Position numbers and translations under genes: made by a program. Below the pieces are notes generated by a model. The model was not told the origin of the DNA and did not search any database. It worked only from the letters and a program-made list of their open reading frames with translations. A DNA stretch of 64,000 bases from Arthrobacter sp. ES3-54 (GTDB taxonomy: Bacteria > Actinomycetota > Actinomycetes > Actinomycetales > Micrococcaceae): positions 1-64,000 of the forward strand of contig NZ_JAQFIF010000001.1 in assembly GCF_029504395.1 (NCBI RefSeq), given 5' to 3'. Shown here one piece after another: positions 8,287-16,750 of the stretch. Within the stretch, counting starts at the first letter, position 1. Every line of letters begins with the position of its first letter.

Positions 8287-9507
8287 GTGACTTACCAAGC
8301 AGCAACAGGCGATCTCCTGCCCGGCTCGGCGGCAGTGCCGGCACACGGCGAGGAGCGCTCGGCCGTAATCGACCTCGACGCCATCCGGGACAACGTCCGC
8401 CACCTCGCAGCAGTGGCCTCACCTGCGCAGGTCATGGCCGTGGTCAAGGCCGACGCCTACGGGCACGGTGCGGTCCAGGTGGCCCGGGCGGCCCTCGGCG
8501 CGGGCGCCACCTGGCTCGGCGTCGCCCACATCTCCGAGGCCCTCGCCCTGCGCGCCGCCGGGATCGAGGCGCCGCTGCTGGCCTGGCTGCACACCCCGGA
8601 CAGCAACTTCGCCGCCGCAGTGGCCGCAGGAATCGACATCGGCTGCTCGGGCTGGGAACTCGACCGGATAGTGGCCGCCGCCCGCGAGCAGGAACGGCCC
8701 GCACGTGTCCACCTTAAGGTCGACACCGGGCTCGGCCGCAACGGCGCCACCCTCGACGCCTGGGACAGCCTCGTCGGCGAAGCCATGGAACACCAAGACC
8801 AGGGCCTGCTCCGGGTCGTGGGGATCTTCTCCCATCTGGCCGTCGCCGACGAACCCGAACGGCCCGAAACCGACGAGCAGCTCGCCGCGTTCCGCCAGGT
8901 CCTCGCCGTCGCCCACGATGCCGGCGTGGATCCCGAGGTCCGCCACCTGGCCAACACCCCGGCCACCCTCTCCCGGCCGGACACACACTTCGACCTGGTC
9001 CGCGTGGGCCTGGGCCTGTACGGGCTCTCCCCCTTCGAAGGACAAAGCCCGGCCGAGCTCGGGTTGCGCCCGGCCATGACGGTCCGCACTGTGGTTTCGC
9101 ACTGCAAGGACGTGCCCGCCGGCCAAGGCGTTTCCTACGGGCTGAACTACCGCACGGACGGCGTCAGCACGCTCGGGCTCATCCCGCTGGGCTACGCCGA
9201 CGGCGTGCCGCGCATCGCCACCGGCGGCCCGGTCCGGGTCGAGGGTGTGAACTATCCGGTGGTGGGGCGCATCGCGATGGACCAGATGGTGATCGACCTC
9301 GGACCCCGCCACGTGGCGGCCGGCGGACCCAGCATCCTCGGGGCCGAGGCGGTGCTGTTCGGCGACGGCGCCGACGGCGGACCCACGGCCGATGACTGGG
9401 CCAGGGCCGCCGGCACCAACAACTATGAGATCGTCACCAGGATCAGCCCCCGGGTGCCGCGCCGCTACCTTCACGAAGAGCCCTCCGCCGGCGAAGAGCG
9501 GCCGTGA
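8287..9507 (+). CDS. alr: alanine racemase
   Basis: This PLP enzyme interconverts L- and D-alanine, feeding D-alanine into peptidoglycan. The 406-residue protein carries the PLP-lysine motif VVKADAYGHG (about residues 50-59), the LHTPDSNF region, and the C-terminal beta domain with VGRIAMDQMVIDLG. The second catalytic residue (tyrosine) is expected in the NYRTDGVSTLGLIPLGYADG stretch. It starts with GTG 8287 directly after a leaderless -10 box and heads an overlapping operon with tsaE, tsaB, rimI and tsaD, an arrangement known in actinobacteria. The tsaE start overlaps its stop (GTGA). Confidence 0.95.
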   Translation: MTYQAATGDLLPGSAAVPAHGEERSAVIDLDAIRDNVRHLAAVASPAQVMAVVKADAYGHGAVQVARAALGAGATWLGVAHISEALALRAAGIEAPLLAWLHTPDSNFAAAVAAGIDIGCSGWELDRIVAAAREQERPARVHLKVDTGLGRNGATLDAWDSLVGEAMEHQDQGLLRVVGIFSHLAVADEPERPETDEQLAAFRQVLAVAHDAGVDPEVRHLANTPATLSRPDTHFDLVRVGLGLYGLSPFEGQSPAELGLRPAMTVRTVVSHCKDVPAGQGVSYGLNYRTDGVSTLGLIPLGYADGVPRIATGGPVRVEGVNYPVVGRIAMDQMVIDLGPRHVAAGGPSILGAEAVLFGDGADGGPTADDWARAAGTNNYEIVTRISPRVPRRYLHEEPSAGEERP

Positions 9508-10196
9508 GCGGGCCCGCGTGGGAACGGGGCCTTGAGGTCCGGACGGCGGCGGAGACGCATGCGCTCGCCGCGGCCCTGGGCGCCGTACTGCAGACAGGGG
9601 ACCTGCTGGTCCTGACCGGCGAACTGGGCGCCGGTAAGACCACCTTCACGCAGGGGCTGGGAGAGGGGCTGGGCGTACGGGCCGGCATCATTTCGCCGAC
9701 GTTTGTCCTGGTGCGCATCCACCCCAATCTCCCCGGAGGGCCCCGGCCGGGCGGTCCGGACCTGGTGCACGTGGACGCCTACCGGCTGGAGTCGGCCGCT
9801 GAAATCGATGACATCGACCTCGAAAACACCATGGACAGCGCCGTAACGGTGGTCGAATGGGGCCGCGGCCGGGTTGAGCACCTGAGCGACAGCCGGCTTG
9901 AAGTGGAACTCCACCGCCCCCGCGGAGGCGCCGCGGCTGATCCCGCCGCGGCTGATCCCGCCGGGACGCCGCGTGCGGCCGCCGATCCCGGCGTGCTGGA
10001 CTTCGACACGGACGACGACGACGAGCCGCGGACCGTGGTAATCCGCGGCTTCGGCCCGCGCTGGGCCGAAGCGCCGGCGCTGCCCGGTCTCGAACCCGCG
10101 GCGCCCGACACTGCGCCCGGGCCCGACACTGAGCCCGGGCCCGCCACTGAACCCGTGCCCGAGACCCCGCCCCAGACCCCGGAACGGAACTCCTGA
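9504..10196 (+). CDS. tsaE: tRNA t6A biosynthesis ATPase TsaE
   Basis: TsaE is the ATPase that recycles the TsaB-TsaD complex making N6-threonylcarbamoyladenosine on tRNAs reading ANN codons. The Walker A motif GELGAGKTTFTQGLG and the SPTFVLVRIH and HVDAYRL motifs are clear. At 230 residues it is much longer than the usual 150-160. The extra C-terminus (about residue 145 on) is a low-complexity Pro/Asp/Ala tail with repeated ADPA and PGPDTEPG units and an acidic run FDTDDDDE. The GTG start overlaps the alr stop, and the stop overlaps the tsaB ATG (TGATG), which implies coupled translation. Confidence 0.93.
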   Translation: MSGPAWERGLEVRTAAETHALAAALGAVLQTGDLLVLTGELGAGKTTFTQGLGEGLGVRAGIISPTFVLVRIHPNLPGGPRPGGPDLVHVDAYRLESAAEIDDIDLENTMDSAVTVVEWGRGRVEHLSDSRLEVELHRPRGGAAADPAAADPAGTPRAAADPGVLDFDTDDDDEPRTVVIRGFGPRWAEAPALPGLEPAAPDTAPGPDTEPGPATEPVPETPPQTPERNS

Positions 10197-10867
10197 TGCT
10201 GATCCTCGCCATCGACACCTCCGCCGTCGCCAGCGCCGCGCTGGTCTCCGATGACGCACCGGAATCCGTGCTCGCCAGCTTCGCCACCGAAGACACACGT
10301 ACCCACGCGGAGGTCCTGGCCCCGGGGATCGACGAGCTCCTGGCCGAGGCCGGCGTCAGCGGCCGCGACGTCGACGCAATCGTCACCGGCGTCGGCCCCG
10401 GACCGTTCACGGGACTGCGCTCCGGGATCGTCACGGCCCGCACCTTCGCCTTTGTCTGGGGCAAGCCGCTGTACGGCGTCATGAGCCTGGACGCGATCGC
10501 CCTGGAAGTAGCCGAATCCACCGACTCGGCCGCGGAATTCATTGTCGCCACCGATGCGCGCCGCAAGGAAGTGTACTGGGCCCGGTATACCCTCACCGAT
10601 GCCCAGCTGCCGCACCTGGCGGACGGCCCGCACGTGGGATTCGCCGCGGATCTGCCGGATCTGCCCGTCTACGGTGCCGGCGCAGGAATGTACTCCGACG
10701 TCGTCAAGGCGGTCGCCGAATTCAGCACCCGGCAGCCGGAGGCCCTCTCGCTGGGCCAGTTCGCACTCGCCCGGCTCGCAGCGGGGGAACAGCTCCTGGA
10801 CTCCAGCCCTCTGTACCTGCGCGAATCCGACGCCCAGGTGCCCGGACCCCGGAAGCGTGCCCTGTGA
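10196..10867 (+). CDS. tsaB: tRNA t6A biosynthesis protein TsaB
   Basis: TsaB is the inactive ASKHA-fold partner that dimerises with TsaD for t6A formation. The 223-residue protein starts [17 protein letters not shown], the usual ILAIDTS opening, and holds the [14 protein letters not shown] motif at about residues 64-77. The C-terminal half is shorter and more variable, as is usual. It overlaps tsaE by one base and rimI by four (GTGA), placing it in the middle of the t6A cluster. Confidence 0.93.
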   Translation: MLILAIDTSAVASAALVSDDAPESVLASFATEDTRTHAEVLAPGIDELLAEAGVSGRDVDAIVTGVGPGPFTGLRSGIVTARTFAFVWGKPLYGVMSLDAIALEVAESTDSAAEFIVATDARRKEVYWARYTLTDAQLPHLADGPHVGFAADLPDLPVYGAGAGMYSDVVKAVAEFSTRQPEALSLGQFALARLAAGEQLLDSSPLYLRESDAQVPGPRKRAL

Positions 10868-11388
10868 GCCGGGAACACGCCGCACCGCTCAGGCTGCCCG
10901 GCGGGGTCACCCTGCGGGACATGGAACCCGCGGACATCCCCGAGGTCCACGCGCTGGAGCGCCGGCTGTTTCCCGTGGATGCCTGGCCGCTGCAGATGTT
11001 CCACGACGAGCTGGCGCAGACGGATACCCGGCGCTACCTCGTGGCGGAGGTTCGCGGCGGGATCGTGGGCTATGCCGGGCTCATGTGCATCGAACCGATC
11101 TCGGACGTCCAGACCATCGCCGTGGTGCCCGAGCAGGAAGGCAAGGGCATCGGCTCGGCCCTGCTCACCGAGCTGATTGTGGAAAGCCGCCGCCGCCACG
11201 CCCAGGACGTGCTGCTCGAGGTCAGGGCGGACAACCCCCGGGCCCAGCAGCTCTACCGGCGCTTCGGCTTCGAACAGATCCACGTCCGGCCCCGCTACTA
11301 CCGCGACGGCGTCGACGCCCTGATCATGCGGCTCCAACTGCCCCGCGAACCACTCAGCCCCCAGCCAAAGGAAGCAGGCCGACCATGA
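10864..11388 (+). CDS. rimI: ribosomal protein S18-alanine N-acetyltransferase
   Basis: RimI acetylates the N-terminal alanine of ribosomal protein S18 and belongs to the GNAT family. The acetyl-CoA loop [14 protein letters not shown] and the C-terminal [19 protein letters not shown] are visible and typical. The length of 174 includes a short N-terminal extension before [20 protein letters not shown]. The GTG start overlaps tsaB by four bases, and the stop overlaps the tsaD ATG (ATGA). Actinobacteria often place rimI between tsaB and tsaD, or fuse it to tsaD; here the genes are separate. Confidence 0.92.
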   Translation: MSREHAAPLRLPGGVTLRDMEPADIPEVHALERRLFPVDAWPLQMFHDELAQTDTRRYLVAEVRGGIVGYAGLMCIEPISDVQTIAVVPEQEGKGIGSALLTELIVESRRRHAQDVLLEVRADNPRAQQLYRRFGFEQIHVRPRYYRDGVDALIMRLQLPREPLSPQPKEAGRP

Positions 11389-12485
11389 ACCGCACCCAGC
11401 CGCTCGTGCTCGGCATCGAGTCATCCTGTGACGAGACCGGCGTCGGCATCGTCCGGGGGACCGCCCTGCTGACCAACACCGTGTCATCCTCCATGGACGA
11501 ACACGTCCGCTTCGGCGGCGTGATTCCCGAGATCGCCTCCCGCGCCCACCTCGATGCATTCGTCCCCACCCTCGAGGAGGCCCTCGCGGAGGCGGACGTA
11601 ACGCTCGCGGACATCGACGCGATCGCCGTCACCTCCGGGCCGGGCCTGGCAGGGGCGCTCATGGTGGGGGTGTGCGCGGCCAAGGCGCTCGCCGTCGCCA
11701 CCGGGAAACCCCTCTACGCCATCAACCACCTTGTCGCCCATGTCGGCGTCGGGCTCCTGCAGCAGGGCGGCGGCACTCCGTCGCCGCACACCGCGCCGCT
11801 CGCCCTGCCGGAGAACGTGGGCGCCCTCCTGGTGTCCGGCGGCCACACCGAGATCCTGCGGATCCGGAGCATTACGGACGACGTCGAGCTGCTGGGTTCC
11901 ACGATCGATGACGCAGCCGGCGAAGCGTATGACAAGGTGGCGCGGCTCCTGGGCCTGGGCTACCCGGGCGGTCCGGCCATCGACAAACTCGCGCGCACCG
12001 GCAACGCCAAGGCCATCCGGTTCCCGCGCGGCCTCACCCAGCCCAAGTACATGGGCACCGCCGAGGAACCCGGGCCGCACCGCTACGACTGGTCCTTCAG
12101 CGGGCTCAAGACCGCCGTCGCCCGCTGCGTGGAGCAGTTCGAGGCCCGCGGCGAGGAGGTCCCCGTGGCGGACATCGCCGCTGCCTTCCAGGAGGCCGTG
12201 GTGGATGTCATTACCGCCAAGGCCGTGCTCGCCTGCCGCGAGAATGGGATCACGGAGGTCCTCCTGGGTGGGGGCGTCGCGGCCAACTCGCGGCTGCGGC
12301 AGCTCACCGAACAGCGCTGCAGCGCCGCCGGGATCCGGCTGACGGTGCCGCCGCTGCCGCTGTGCACGGACAACGGCGCCATGGTGGCGGCACTCGGGGC
12401 GCAACTGGTGATGGCCGGAGTGGAACCGAGCGGGATCGGCTTTGCCCCGGACTCCTCGATGCCGGTCACGACGGTCTCCGCCTGA
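11385..12485 (+). CDS. tsaD: tRNA N6-adenosine threonylcarbamoyltransferase
   Basis: TsaD transfers the threonylcarbamoyl group to A37 of tRNA in complex with TsaB and TsaE. I place the start at ATG 11385 ([19 protein letters not shown]), which overlaps the rimI stop and follows AAAGGAAGCAGG. Much longer frames upstream are just the shadow of tsaB and rimI. The ASKHA signatures are present: [14 protein letters not shown], the iron-ligand histidines in INHLVAHV (about residues 113-120), [10 protein letters not shown], and [12 protein letters not shown] near the end. The length of 366 is normal. It is the last gene of the alr-t6A operon. Confidence 0.96.
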   Translation: MNRTQPLVLGIESSCDETGVGIVRGTALLTNTVSSSMDEHVRFGGVIPEIASRAHLDAFVPTLEEALAEADVTLADIDAIAVTSGPGLAGALMVGVCAAKALAVATGKPLYAINHLVAHVGVGLLQQGGGTPSPHTAPLALPENVGALLVSGGHTEILRIRSITDDVELLGSTIDDAAGEAYDKVARLLGLGYPGGPAIDKLARTGNAKAIRFPRGLTQPKYMGTAEEPGPHRYDWSFSGLKTAVARCVEQFEARGEEVPVADIAAAFQEAVVDVITAKAVLACRENGITEVLLGGGVAANSRLRQLTEQRCSAAGIRLTVPPLPLCTDNGAMVAALGAQLVMAGVEPSGIGFAPDSSMPVTTVSA

Positions 12486-12556
12486 GGTTGTGGGCGACCG
12501 AGCATTCGGCCGGATGAAGCTCCACCGGCCCGGTGCGTGGCTGTTGCGCTCCGGGG

Positions 12557-13708
12557 CTACGCTTCCGGCCCCTGGCGCATCTGCTTGACCAGATCCAGGA
12601 CGACGGCGCGCAGGTCCCCGCCGTGCTCAGCGGCAACCCGGCGCTGGCGTTGGTAGCCGGCGCCGCGCTCGATGATCTTCTCGACGTCGGCCAGTTCGGC
12701 GCTGCAGCCCAGCTTCGCCGCCACGGGCTCAAGCCGTTTGAGTGTCTCGCGCAGGTGCTCCGTCACGAGCTGCTCGTTGCCCTCGGCGTCGAGGATGATG
12801 ATTGCGTCCAGGCCGTACCGGGCCGCGCGCCACTTGTTCTCCTGGACATGCCACGGCGGCATCGTGGGAATGGTGCCGCCGTTGTCCAGTGTGGTGGAAA
12901 ATTCGTCCACCAGGCACTGCGTCAATGCGGCGATCGCTCCGACGTCCTCGAGGGTCGCCAGTCCGTCGCAAATGCGCATCTCGATGGTGCCCAGGGCCGG
13001 AACGGGGCGGATGTCCCAGCGGATCTCGGAGAGCGTGTCAATGACACCGGTGGTGAACATGTCCTGCACGTAGGCCTCGTAGTCGTCCCAGCTGGCGAAC
13101 TGGAACGGCAGCCCGGCGGTGGGCAGCTGCTGGAACATGAGGGCGCGGTGCGAGGCGTAGCCGGTGTCTTCGCCGCCCCAAAACGGGCTGGACGCGGAGA
13201 GCGCCTGGAAGTGCGGGAAGTAATTGACCAGGCCGTCCAGAACCGGAAGGACCTTGTCCCGGCTGTCCAGGCCGACGTGGACGTGGACGCCGTAAATGAC
13301 CATCTGCCGGCCCCACCACTGTGTCCGGTCAATGAGTTTGGCGTAGCGTTCCTTGTCCGTGACGGGCTGCAGCTGGGGCGGGCTGAAGGGATGGCTTCCG
13401 GCACAGAAGATTTCCACGCCCATGGGATCGGTAACCTCCCGGACGGCCGCGAGCGAGCTGTTCAGGTCTGCTTTGGCTTCCGCGACGGTGGTGCAGATGC
13501 CCGTGACGAGCTCCACGGTGTTCAGCAGCAGCTCCTGCTTGATGTGCGGGTGCTCGTCGTCCTCATTGAGTTCGGGATGCCGGGCAGCGACGCCGCGGAG
13601 CACCTGGTTCGCCACGGAGGCCAGCTCACCGGTCTCGGCGTCGACGAGCGCCAGCTCCCATTCAACGCCAAGAGTCGACTGCCTGGATGAAGCGAACTCG
13701 ATCTTCAT
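12557..13708 (-). CDS. GCS2-type carboxylate-amine ligase (YbdK / EgtA-like)
   Basis: A 383-residue ATP-dependent ligase of the glutamate-cysteine ligase type 2 superfamily. N-terminal STLGVEWELALVD, the YGVHVHVGL histidine motif (about residue 150) and ALGTIEMRICD are the family landmarks. Members include weak glutamate-cysteine ligases (YbdK) and EgtA of ergothioneine synthesis. No other ergothioneine gene is next to it, so the substrate is left open. The start ATG 13708 is preceded by GAAGGGACC. It is convergent with the t6A operon and divergent from the shikimate dehydrogenase-like gene. Confidence 0.88.
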   Translation of the reverse strand: MKIEFASSRQSTLGVEWELALVDAETGELASVANQVLRGVAARHPELNEDDEHPHIKQELLLNTVELVTGICTTVAEAKADLNSSLAAVREVTDPMGVEIFCAGSHPFSPPQLQPVTDKERYAKLIDRTQWWGRQMVIYGVHVHVGLDSRDKVLPVLDGLVNYFPHFQALSASSPFWGGEDTGYASHRALMFQQLPTAGLPFQFASWDDYEAYVQDMFTTGVIDTLSEIRWDIRPVPALGTIEMRICDGLATLEDVGAIAALTQCLVDEFSTTLDNGGTIPTMPPWHVQENKWRAARYGLDAIIILDAEGNEQLVTEHLRETLKRLEPVAAKLGCSAELADVEKIIERGAGYQRQRRVAAEHGGDLRAVVLDLVKQMRQGPEA

Positions 13709-14018
13709 GTGGTCCCTTCACTGTTTTGCTGTCGCTGGGCGCGGTCCTGGTGGGAAATGCGCTGCCAACCCTCGGACGTGCGCTGGGCGTGTCACCGGCG
13801 GTGGCACTCGAACATTTCCCCACACCAGAGCGCCGGCCGGGCGGCTGGCAGGGCTACGGGTGGTCCAAGTCTAGTGCAGGGGCGCCCTCCCGGACGGCGC
13901 CAAAGATGCCGCTGGTGCGTGAGTGTCTTCACAAAGCGGCTGGTCAGCGACGGTTCATGTTACGGCTGGGGGTGCGGCGGCCGGGGTGGCCGGACCCATC
14001 CTGGCGTTTAATGGAGCT
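13709..14018. other. 310-bp intergenic region, no gene seen
   Basis: The gap between the divergent GCS2 and shikimate dehydrogenase-like genes must hold both promoters. Open frames here have no recognisable domain. TTTAAT at 14007-14012, 6 nt before the GTG at 14019, is a possible leaderless -10 box, although it lacks the usual A at position 2. Confidence 0.5.
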
Positions 14019-14864
14019 GTGCCCATTCTGAACAAAGATATGACCCTGTGTATCTCGCTCTCGGCCCGGCCCAGCAACAACGGGACGCGCTTCCACAACC
14101 ACCTGTACGAGCAGCTTGGCCTGAACTGGATTTACAAGGCCTTCGCCCCCACCGACCTCGCCCAGGCGATCGCCGGAGTGCGCGGCCTCGGCATCCGCGG
14201 CTGCGCGGTGTCCATGCCCTACAAGGAGGACGTGATCGCCCTCGTTGACGTCATGGACCCGTCGGCGAAGGCCATCGATTCGGTCAACACCATCGTCAAC
14301 GACGGCGGCCGGCTGACGGCCTACAACACCGATTACACGGCAATCGAGCAGCTCCTGCACAGCAACGCCGTCCCCACGGACTACTCGGTGCTGGTCCTGG
14401 GCTCCGGCGGGATGGCCAAGGCCACCGTCGCGGCGCTGCGGGATGCCGGCTTCAAAAACGTGACCGTCGTGGCCCGCAACGAGGACTCCGGCCGCGCCCT
14501 GGCTGACCAGTACGGCTTCGCCTGGAGCGCGGAACTGGGCTCGGCGCTGTCCGGCACCGGCTCGGCCGACATGCTCATCAACGTCACGCCTATTGGTATG
14601 GCAGGGAGTATGGCCGGCGGGCCGGACGCCGAGGCGCTGTCCTTCCCGCAGGAGGCCATCGACGCCGCAAAAGTGGTGTTCGACGTCGTCGCCCTTCCGG
14701 CCGAGACGCCGCTCATCAAGGCCGCCCGCGCGGCCGGCAAGACCGTGATCACCGGAGCCGAGGTAGCCACAATTCAGGCGCTGGAGCAGTTTGTGCTCTA
14801 CACCGGGATCCGGCCCACGGACCAGCAGATCCGGTCCGCCGAGGAGTTCATGCGGGCCCAGTAG
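14019..14864 (+). CDS. shikimate dehydrogenase family protein
   Basis: An NAD(P)-dependent oxidoreductase of 281 residues related to AroE. It has the substrate lysine loop VSMPYKEDVIALVD, the VNTIVNDGGRLTAYNTDYTAI motif (substrate aspartate in NTD), the Rossmann loop VLVLGSGGMAKATVAAL, and INVTPIGM. Differences from classic AroE (SARPSNNGTRF at the N-terminus and NTDYTAI for NTDW) suggest a paralogue, possibly acting on quinate or an aminoshikimate-like substrate, so I do not name it aroE. I chose GTG 14019 because the protein then starts with the conserved PILNKDMTLCISLS. The longer frame upstream has no support. Confidence 0.85.
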   Translation: MPILNKDMTLCISLSARPSNNGTRFHNHLYEQLGLNWIYKAFAPTDLAQAIAGVRGLGIRGCAVSMPYKEDVIALVDVMDPSAKAIDSVNTIVNDGGRLTAYNTDYTAIEQLLHSNAVPTDYSVLVLGSGGMAKATVAALRDAGFKNVTVVARNEDSGRALADQYGFAWSAELGSALSGTGSADMLINVTPIGMAGSMAGGPDAEALSFPQEAIDAAKVVFDVVALPAETPLIKAARAAGKTVITGAEVATIQALEQFVLYTGIRPTDQQIRSAEEFMRAQ

Positions 14865-14900
14865 CCCAGTGGCCCGTTGGCCCAGGATGCCAGTAGCCCT

Positions 14901-14926
14901 GGCTTCCGGCCGCTTCGGCCGGGAGC
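14901..14926. terminator. hairpin between convergent genes
   Basis: GGCTTCCGGCC and GGCCGGGAGCC form an 11-bp stem with one wobble around a GCTTC-type loop, midway between the convergent stops at 14864 and 14954. There is no strong T run, so it is a weak or bidirectional terminator. Confidence 0.5.
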
Positions 14927-14953
14927 CTGCGCCGGGATCCTGCGTCGGCCGGG

Positions 14954-16186
14954 CTAGACGGGCTGCACCGAGATGGCCACCCGGTCCTCGCCGATCCTGG
15001 TGAGGACCAGGGTGGCCGTTTTCTTGCTCTTGGCCTTTGAACCGGCCGGTTTTCCGCCGGGCAGGAGTTGCTTGCGCAGCTCTTCCGGCGTGACGGCCGT
15101 GCCGCGCTTCTTGATGTCCAGGACGCCGATCCCTTCGTCCTTGACCCAGGACTTGAGCGCCTTGACGTTGAACGGCATCACCTCCAAAACCTTGTACGCC
15201 TTGGCGAACGGGGTGTCCTGCAGGTCCGGGGCGCAGATATAGGCGATGTGCTCGTCCACGAGATGCCCGCCCAGCTGGAGGGCGACGTCGGCCACCAGCC
15301 CGGCACGGATCACAGCTCCGTCGGGCTCATACAGATAGCCCTCCACGGGACCCACGGGCGCCACCGGGCCGCCGTCGAAGTTCTCCCCGCTGGTGAGTTC
15401 GGCCGCACCCTGCGGGCCGAGCACCAGTGCCGCGCGCCGCACCCCGGGACGACGCACTGCGTTGAACCACAGGGCCACCTCTGTCACGTCCCCGCCCACG
15501 GAGACCCACTGCGCCTCGCAATCGGCCGGAACGGAATCGTGCGGCATGCCCGGCCCCATCTTGACGCCGACGGCGCGGCCGGAGCCGGCCAGCGTCTCCA
15601 CGAAGGACAGCGGAGGGGAGAAATCCTCCGGATCCCAGATCCGTTTGGTTCCCGAGGTGGATGTGGTGCGCCGGGCCGGGTCGAGCCAGACGCCGTCGAC
15701 CCCCTCGAGCGACACCGCGGTGGCGTCCGCGTGGACCACGGTGGCGTTGCGGAATGGGATCAGGTTCATCGTGGCGCAGGCGGCCGTGGCCTCGTCCATT
15801 TCCACCGCGGTAACCACGAGGTCCAGGGAGGCCAGGGCCATCGCGTCAGCCCCTAGCCCGCAGCCGAGGTCGGCGACGTGGCCGATCCCGGCCTCCGCGA
15901 ACCGCTGCGCGTGCCGCGCCGCCACTGTCAGCCGGGTGGCCTGCTCCAGGCCGGCCTTGGTGAAGATCATCTGCCGGGCGAACTCGCCGAATTTGGCCTC
16001 GGCCTTGGTCCGCAGCCGGGACTGCGTGAGCACCGCCGAGACCATTTCGGGGGAGTGCCCGGCCTTGCGCAGCGCCGCGGTCAAGCGGAAGGCCTCGTCC
16101 TCGCGGTACGGGCCCAGCGACGCCAGCAGCTCCCAGCCCTCGGGCGTGAGGATCGGGGCAATATGTTCCTGCGGTGCGTCAGTCAT
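14954..16186 (-). CDS. class I SAM-dependent methyltransferase (THUMP-like C-terminal domain)
   Basis: A 410-residue protein. The Rossmann methyltransferase core contains the SAM loop VADLGCGLGADAMALA and then VTAVEMDE and DATAVSLEGVDGVWLDPARR, the last matching the N/D-P-x catalytic motif of the superfamily. The C-terminal segment after about residue 290 (GYLYEPDGAVIRAG, then PFNVKALKSW) matches THUMP_C-like proteins and ends in a lysine-rich linker and a short beta segment. The substrate is unknown; the domain pairing hints at RNA. The ATG at 16186 follows TACGCT by 7 nt (leaderless). The longer frame to 16294 adds an unlikely Cys/Arg-rich leader. Confidence 0.82.
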   Translation of the reverse strand: MTDAPQEHIAPILTPEGWELLASLGPYREDEAFRLTAALRKAGHSPEMVSAVLTQSRLRTKAEAKFGEFARQMIFTKAGLEQATRLTVAARHAQRFAEAGIGHVADLGCGLGADAMALASLDLVVTAVEMDEATAACATMNLIPFRNATVVHADATAVSLEGVDGVWLDPARRTTSTSGTKRIWDPEDFSPPLSFVETLAGSGRAVGVKMGPGMPHDSVPADCEAQWVSVGGDVTEVALWFNAVRRPGVRRAALVLGPQGAAELTSGENFDGGPVAPVGPVEGYLYEPDGAVIRAGLVADVALQLGGHLVDEHIAYICAPDLQDTPFAKAYKVLEVMPFNVKALKSWVKDEGIGVLDIKKRGTAVTPEELRKQLLPGGKPAGSKAKSKKTATLVLTRIGEDRVAISVQPV

Positions 16187-16193
16187 GCCATCC

Positions 16194-16199
16194 AGCGTA
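16194..16199 (-). promoter_or_regulatory. -10 box TACGCT of a leaderless promoter
   Basis: On the minus strand TACGCT is followed by 7 nt and the methyltransferase ATG at 16186. It faces the divergent TAGGCT box at 16240. Confidence 0.5.
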
Positions 16200-16239
16200 G
16201 TTGAGCTCCGCGGGCACGCTGTGACCCGACTACGGGGGC

Positions 16240-16245
16240 TAGGCT
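16240..16245 (+). promoter_or_regulatory. -10 box TAGGCT of a leaderless promoter
   Basis: TAGGCT is followed by exactly 6 nt (TGACGG) and the ATG at 16252. Confidence 0.65.
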
Positions 16246-16251
16246 TGACGG

Positions 16252-16686
16252 ATGGAAGACAGCGGCACAGGCGACAGCATCTCAAAGGACACAACCGGGC
16301 AGGACACAGCCGGGAACGACGACGCCGGGCAGGGGCGCCGAAGCCCGCAGGGGCTGGCCCGCTACGCCCGGCCGGCCCTGATCGCCGGCGCTGTGATCGC
16401 CGTCGTGTGCATCGCCCTCTTGGTGATCATCTTCTTCCTCGATTCCTTCAACGCCACCGTGTATTCCGTCGGCGGCAAGAACGTCCAGGACGCCACGGAC
16501 GAGGCCCGGGCCATCCGGGACACCTATACCGCCACCCGGCTCGGCGGCATCATCTTCCTCATCACAGGTGTCCTGCTGGCCGCCGCCGGGGCCGTGCTGG
16601 TGTACCGGCACCGGAACGACGAAGGTCGGAACGCGGACGAAGACGACGGCCAGGACGTGGACTTCGAAGACCTCGCAGGCCAGTAG
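16252..16686 (+). CDS. small membrane protein with two transmembrane helices
   Basis: Not recognised as a named family. The 144-residue protein has a polar Asp/Gly/Thr-rich N-terminus (about 40 residues). A first hydrophobic helix follows at about 42-64 (IAGAVIAVVCIALLVIIFFL). Then comes an extracytoplasmic or loop segment of about 32 residues, a second helix at about 97-117 (LGGIIFLITGVLLAAAGAVL), and an acidic tail (EDDGQDVDFEDL). The leaderless -10 box fixes the start. Downstream is the second repeat array rather than a partner gene. The function is unknown. Confidence 0.75.
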   Translation: MEDSGTGDSISKDTTGQDTAGNDDAGQGRRSPQGLARYARPALIAGAVIAVVCIALLVIIFFLDSFNATVYSVGGKNVQDATDEARAIRDTYTATRLGGIIFLITGVLLAAAGAVLVYRHRNDEGRNADEDDGQDVDFEDLAGQ

Positions 16687-16750
16687 CCGCGCGCTATCGA
16701 CGACCACGCGGCCACGGGCCAATCGGCCACGGGCCCACCCCTCGGCAAAC

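Noticed and set aside
7418..8422. Overlapping frames through array 1 on both strands, giving peptides rich in repeats such as GHVPRWG or RDMPILRTHERAQ
   Set aside because: They exist only because the 115-bp unit is repeated without stops. They have no ribosome sites and no recognisable domain, and several frames are equally open.
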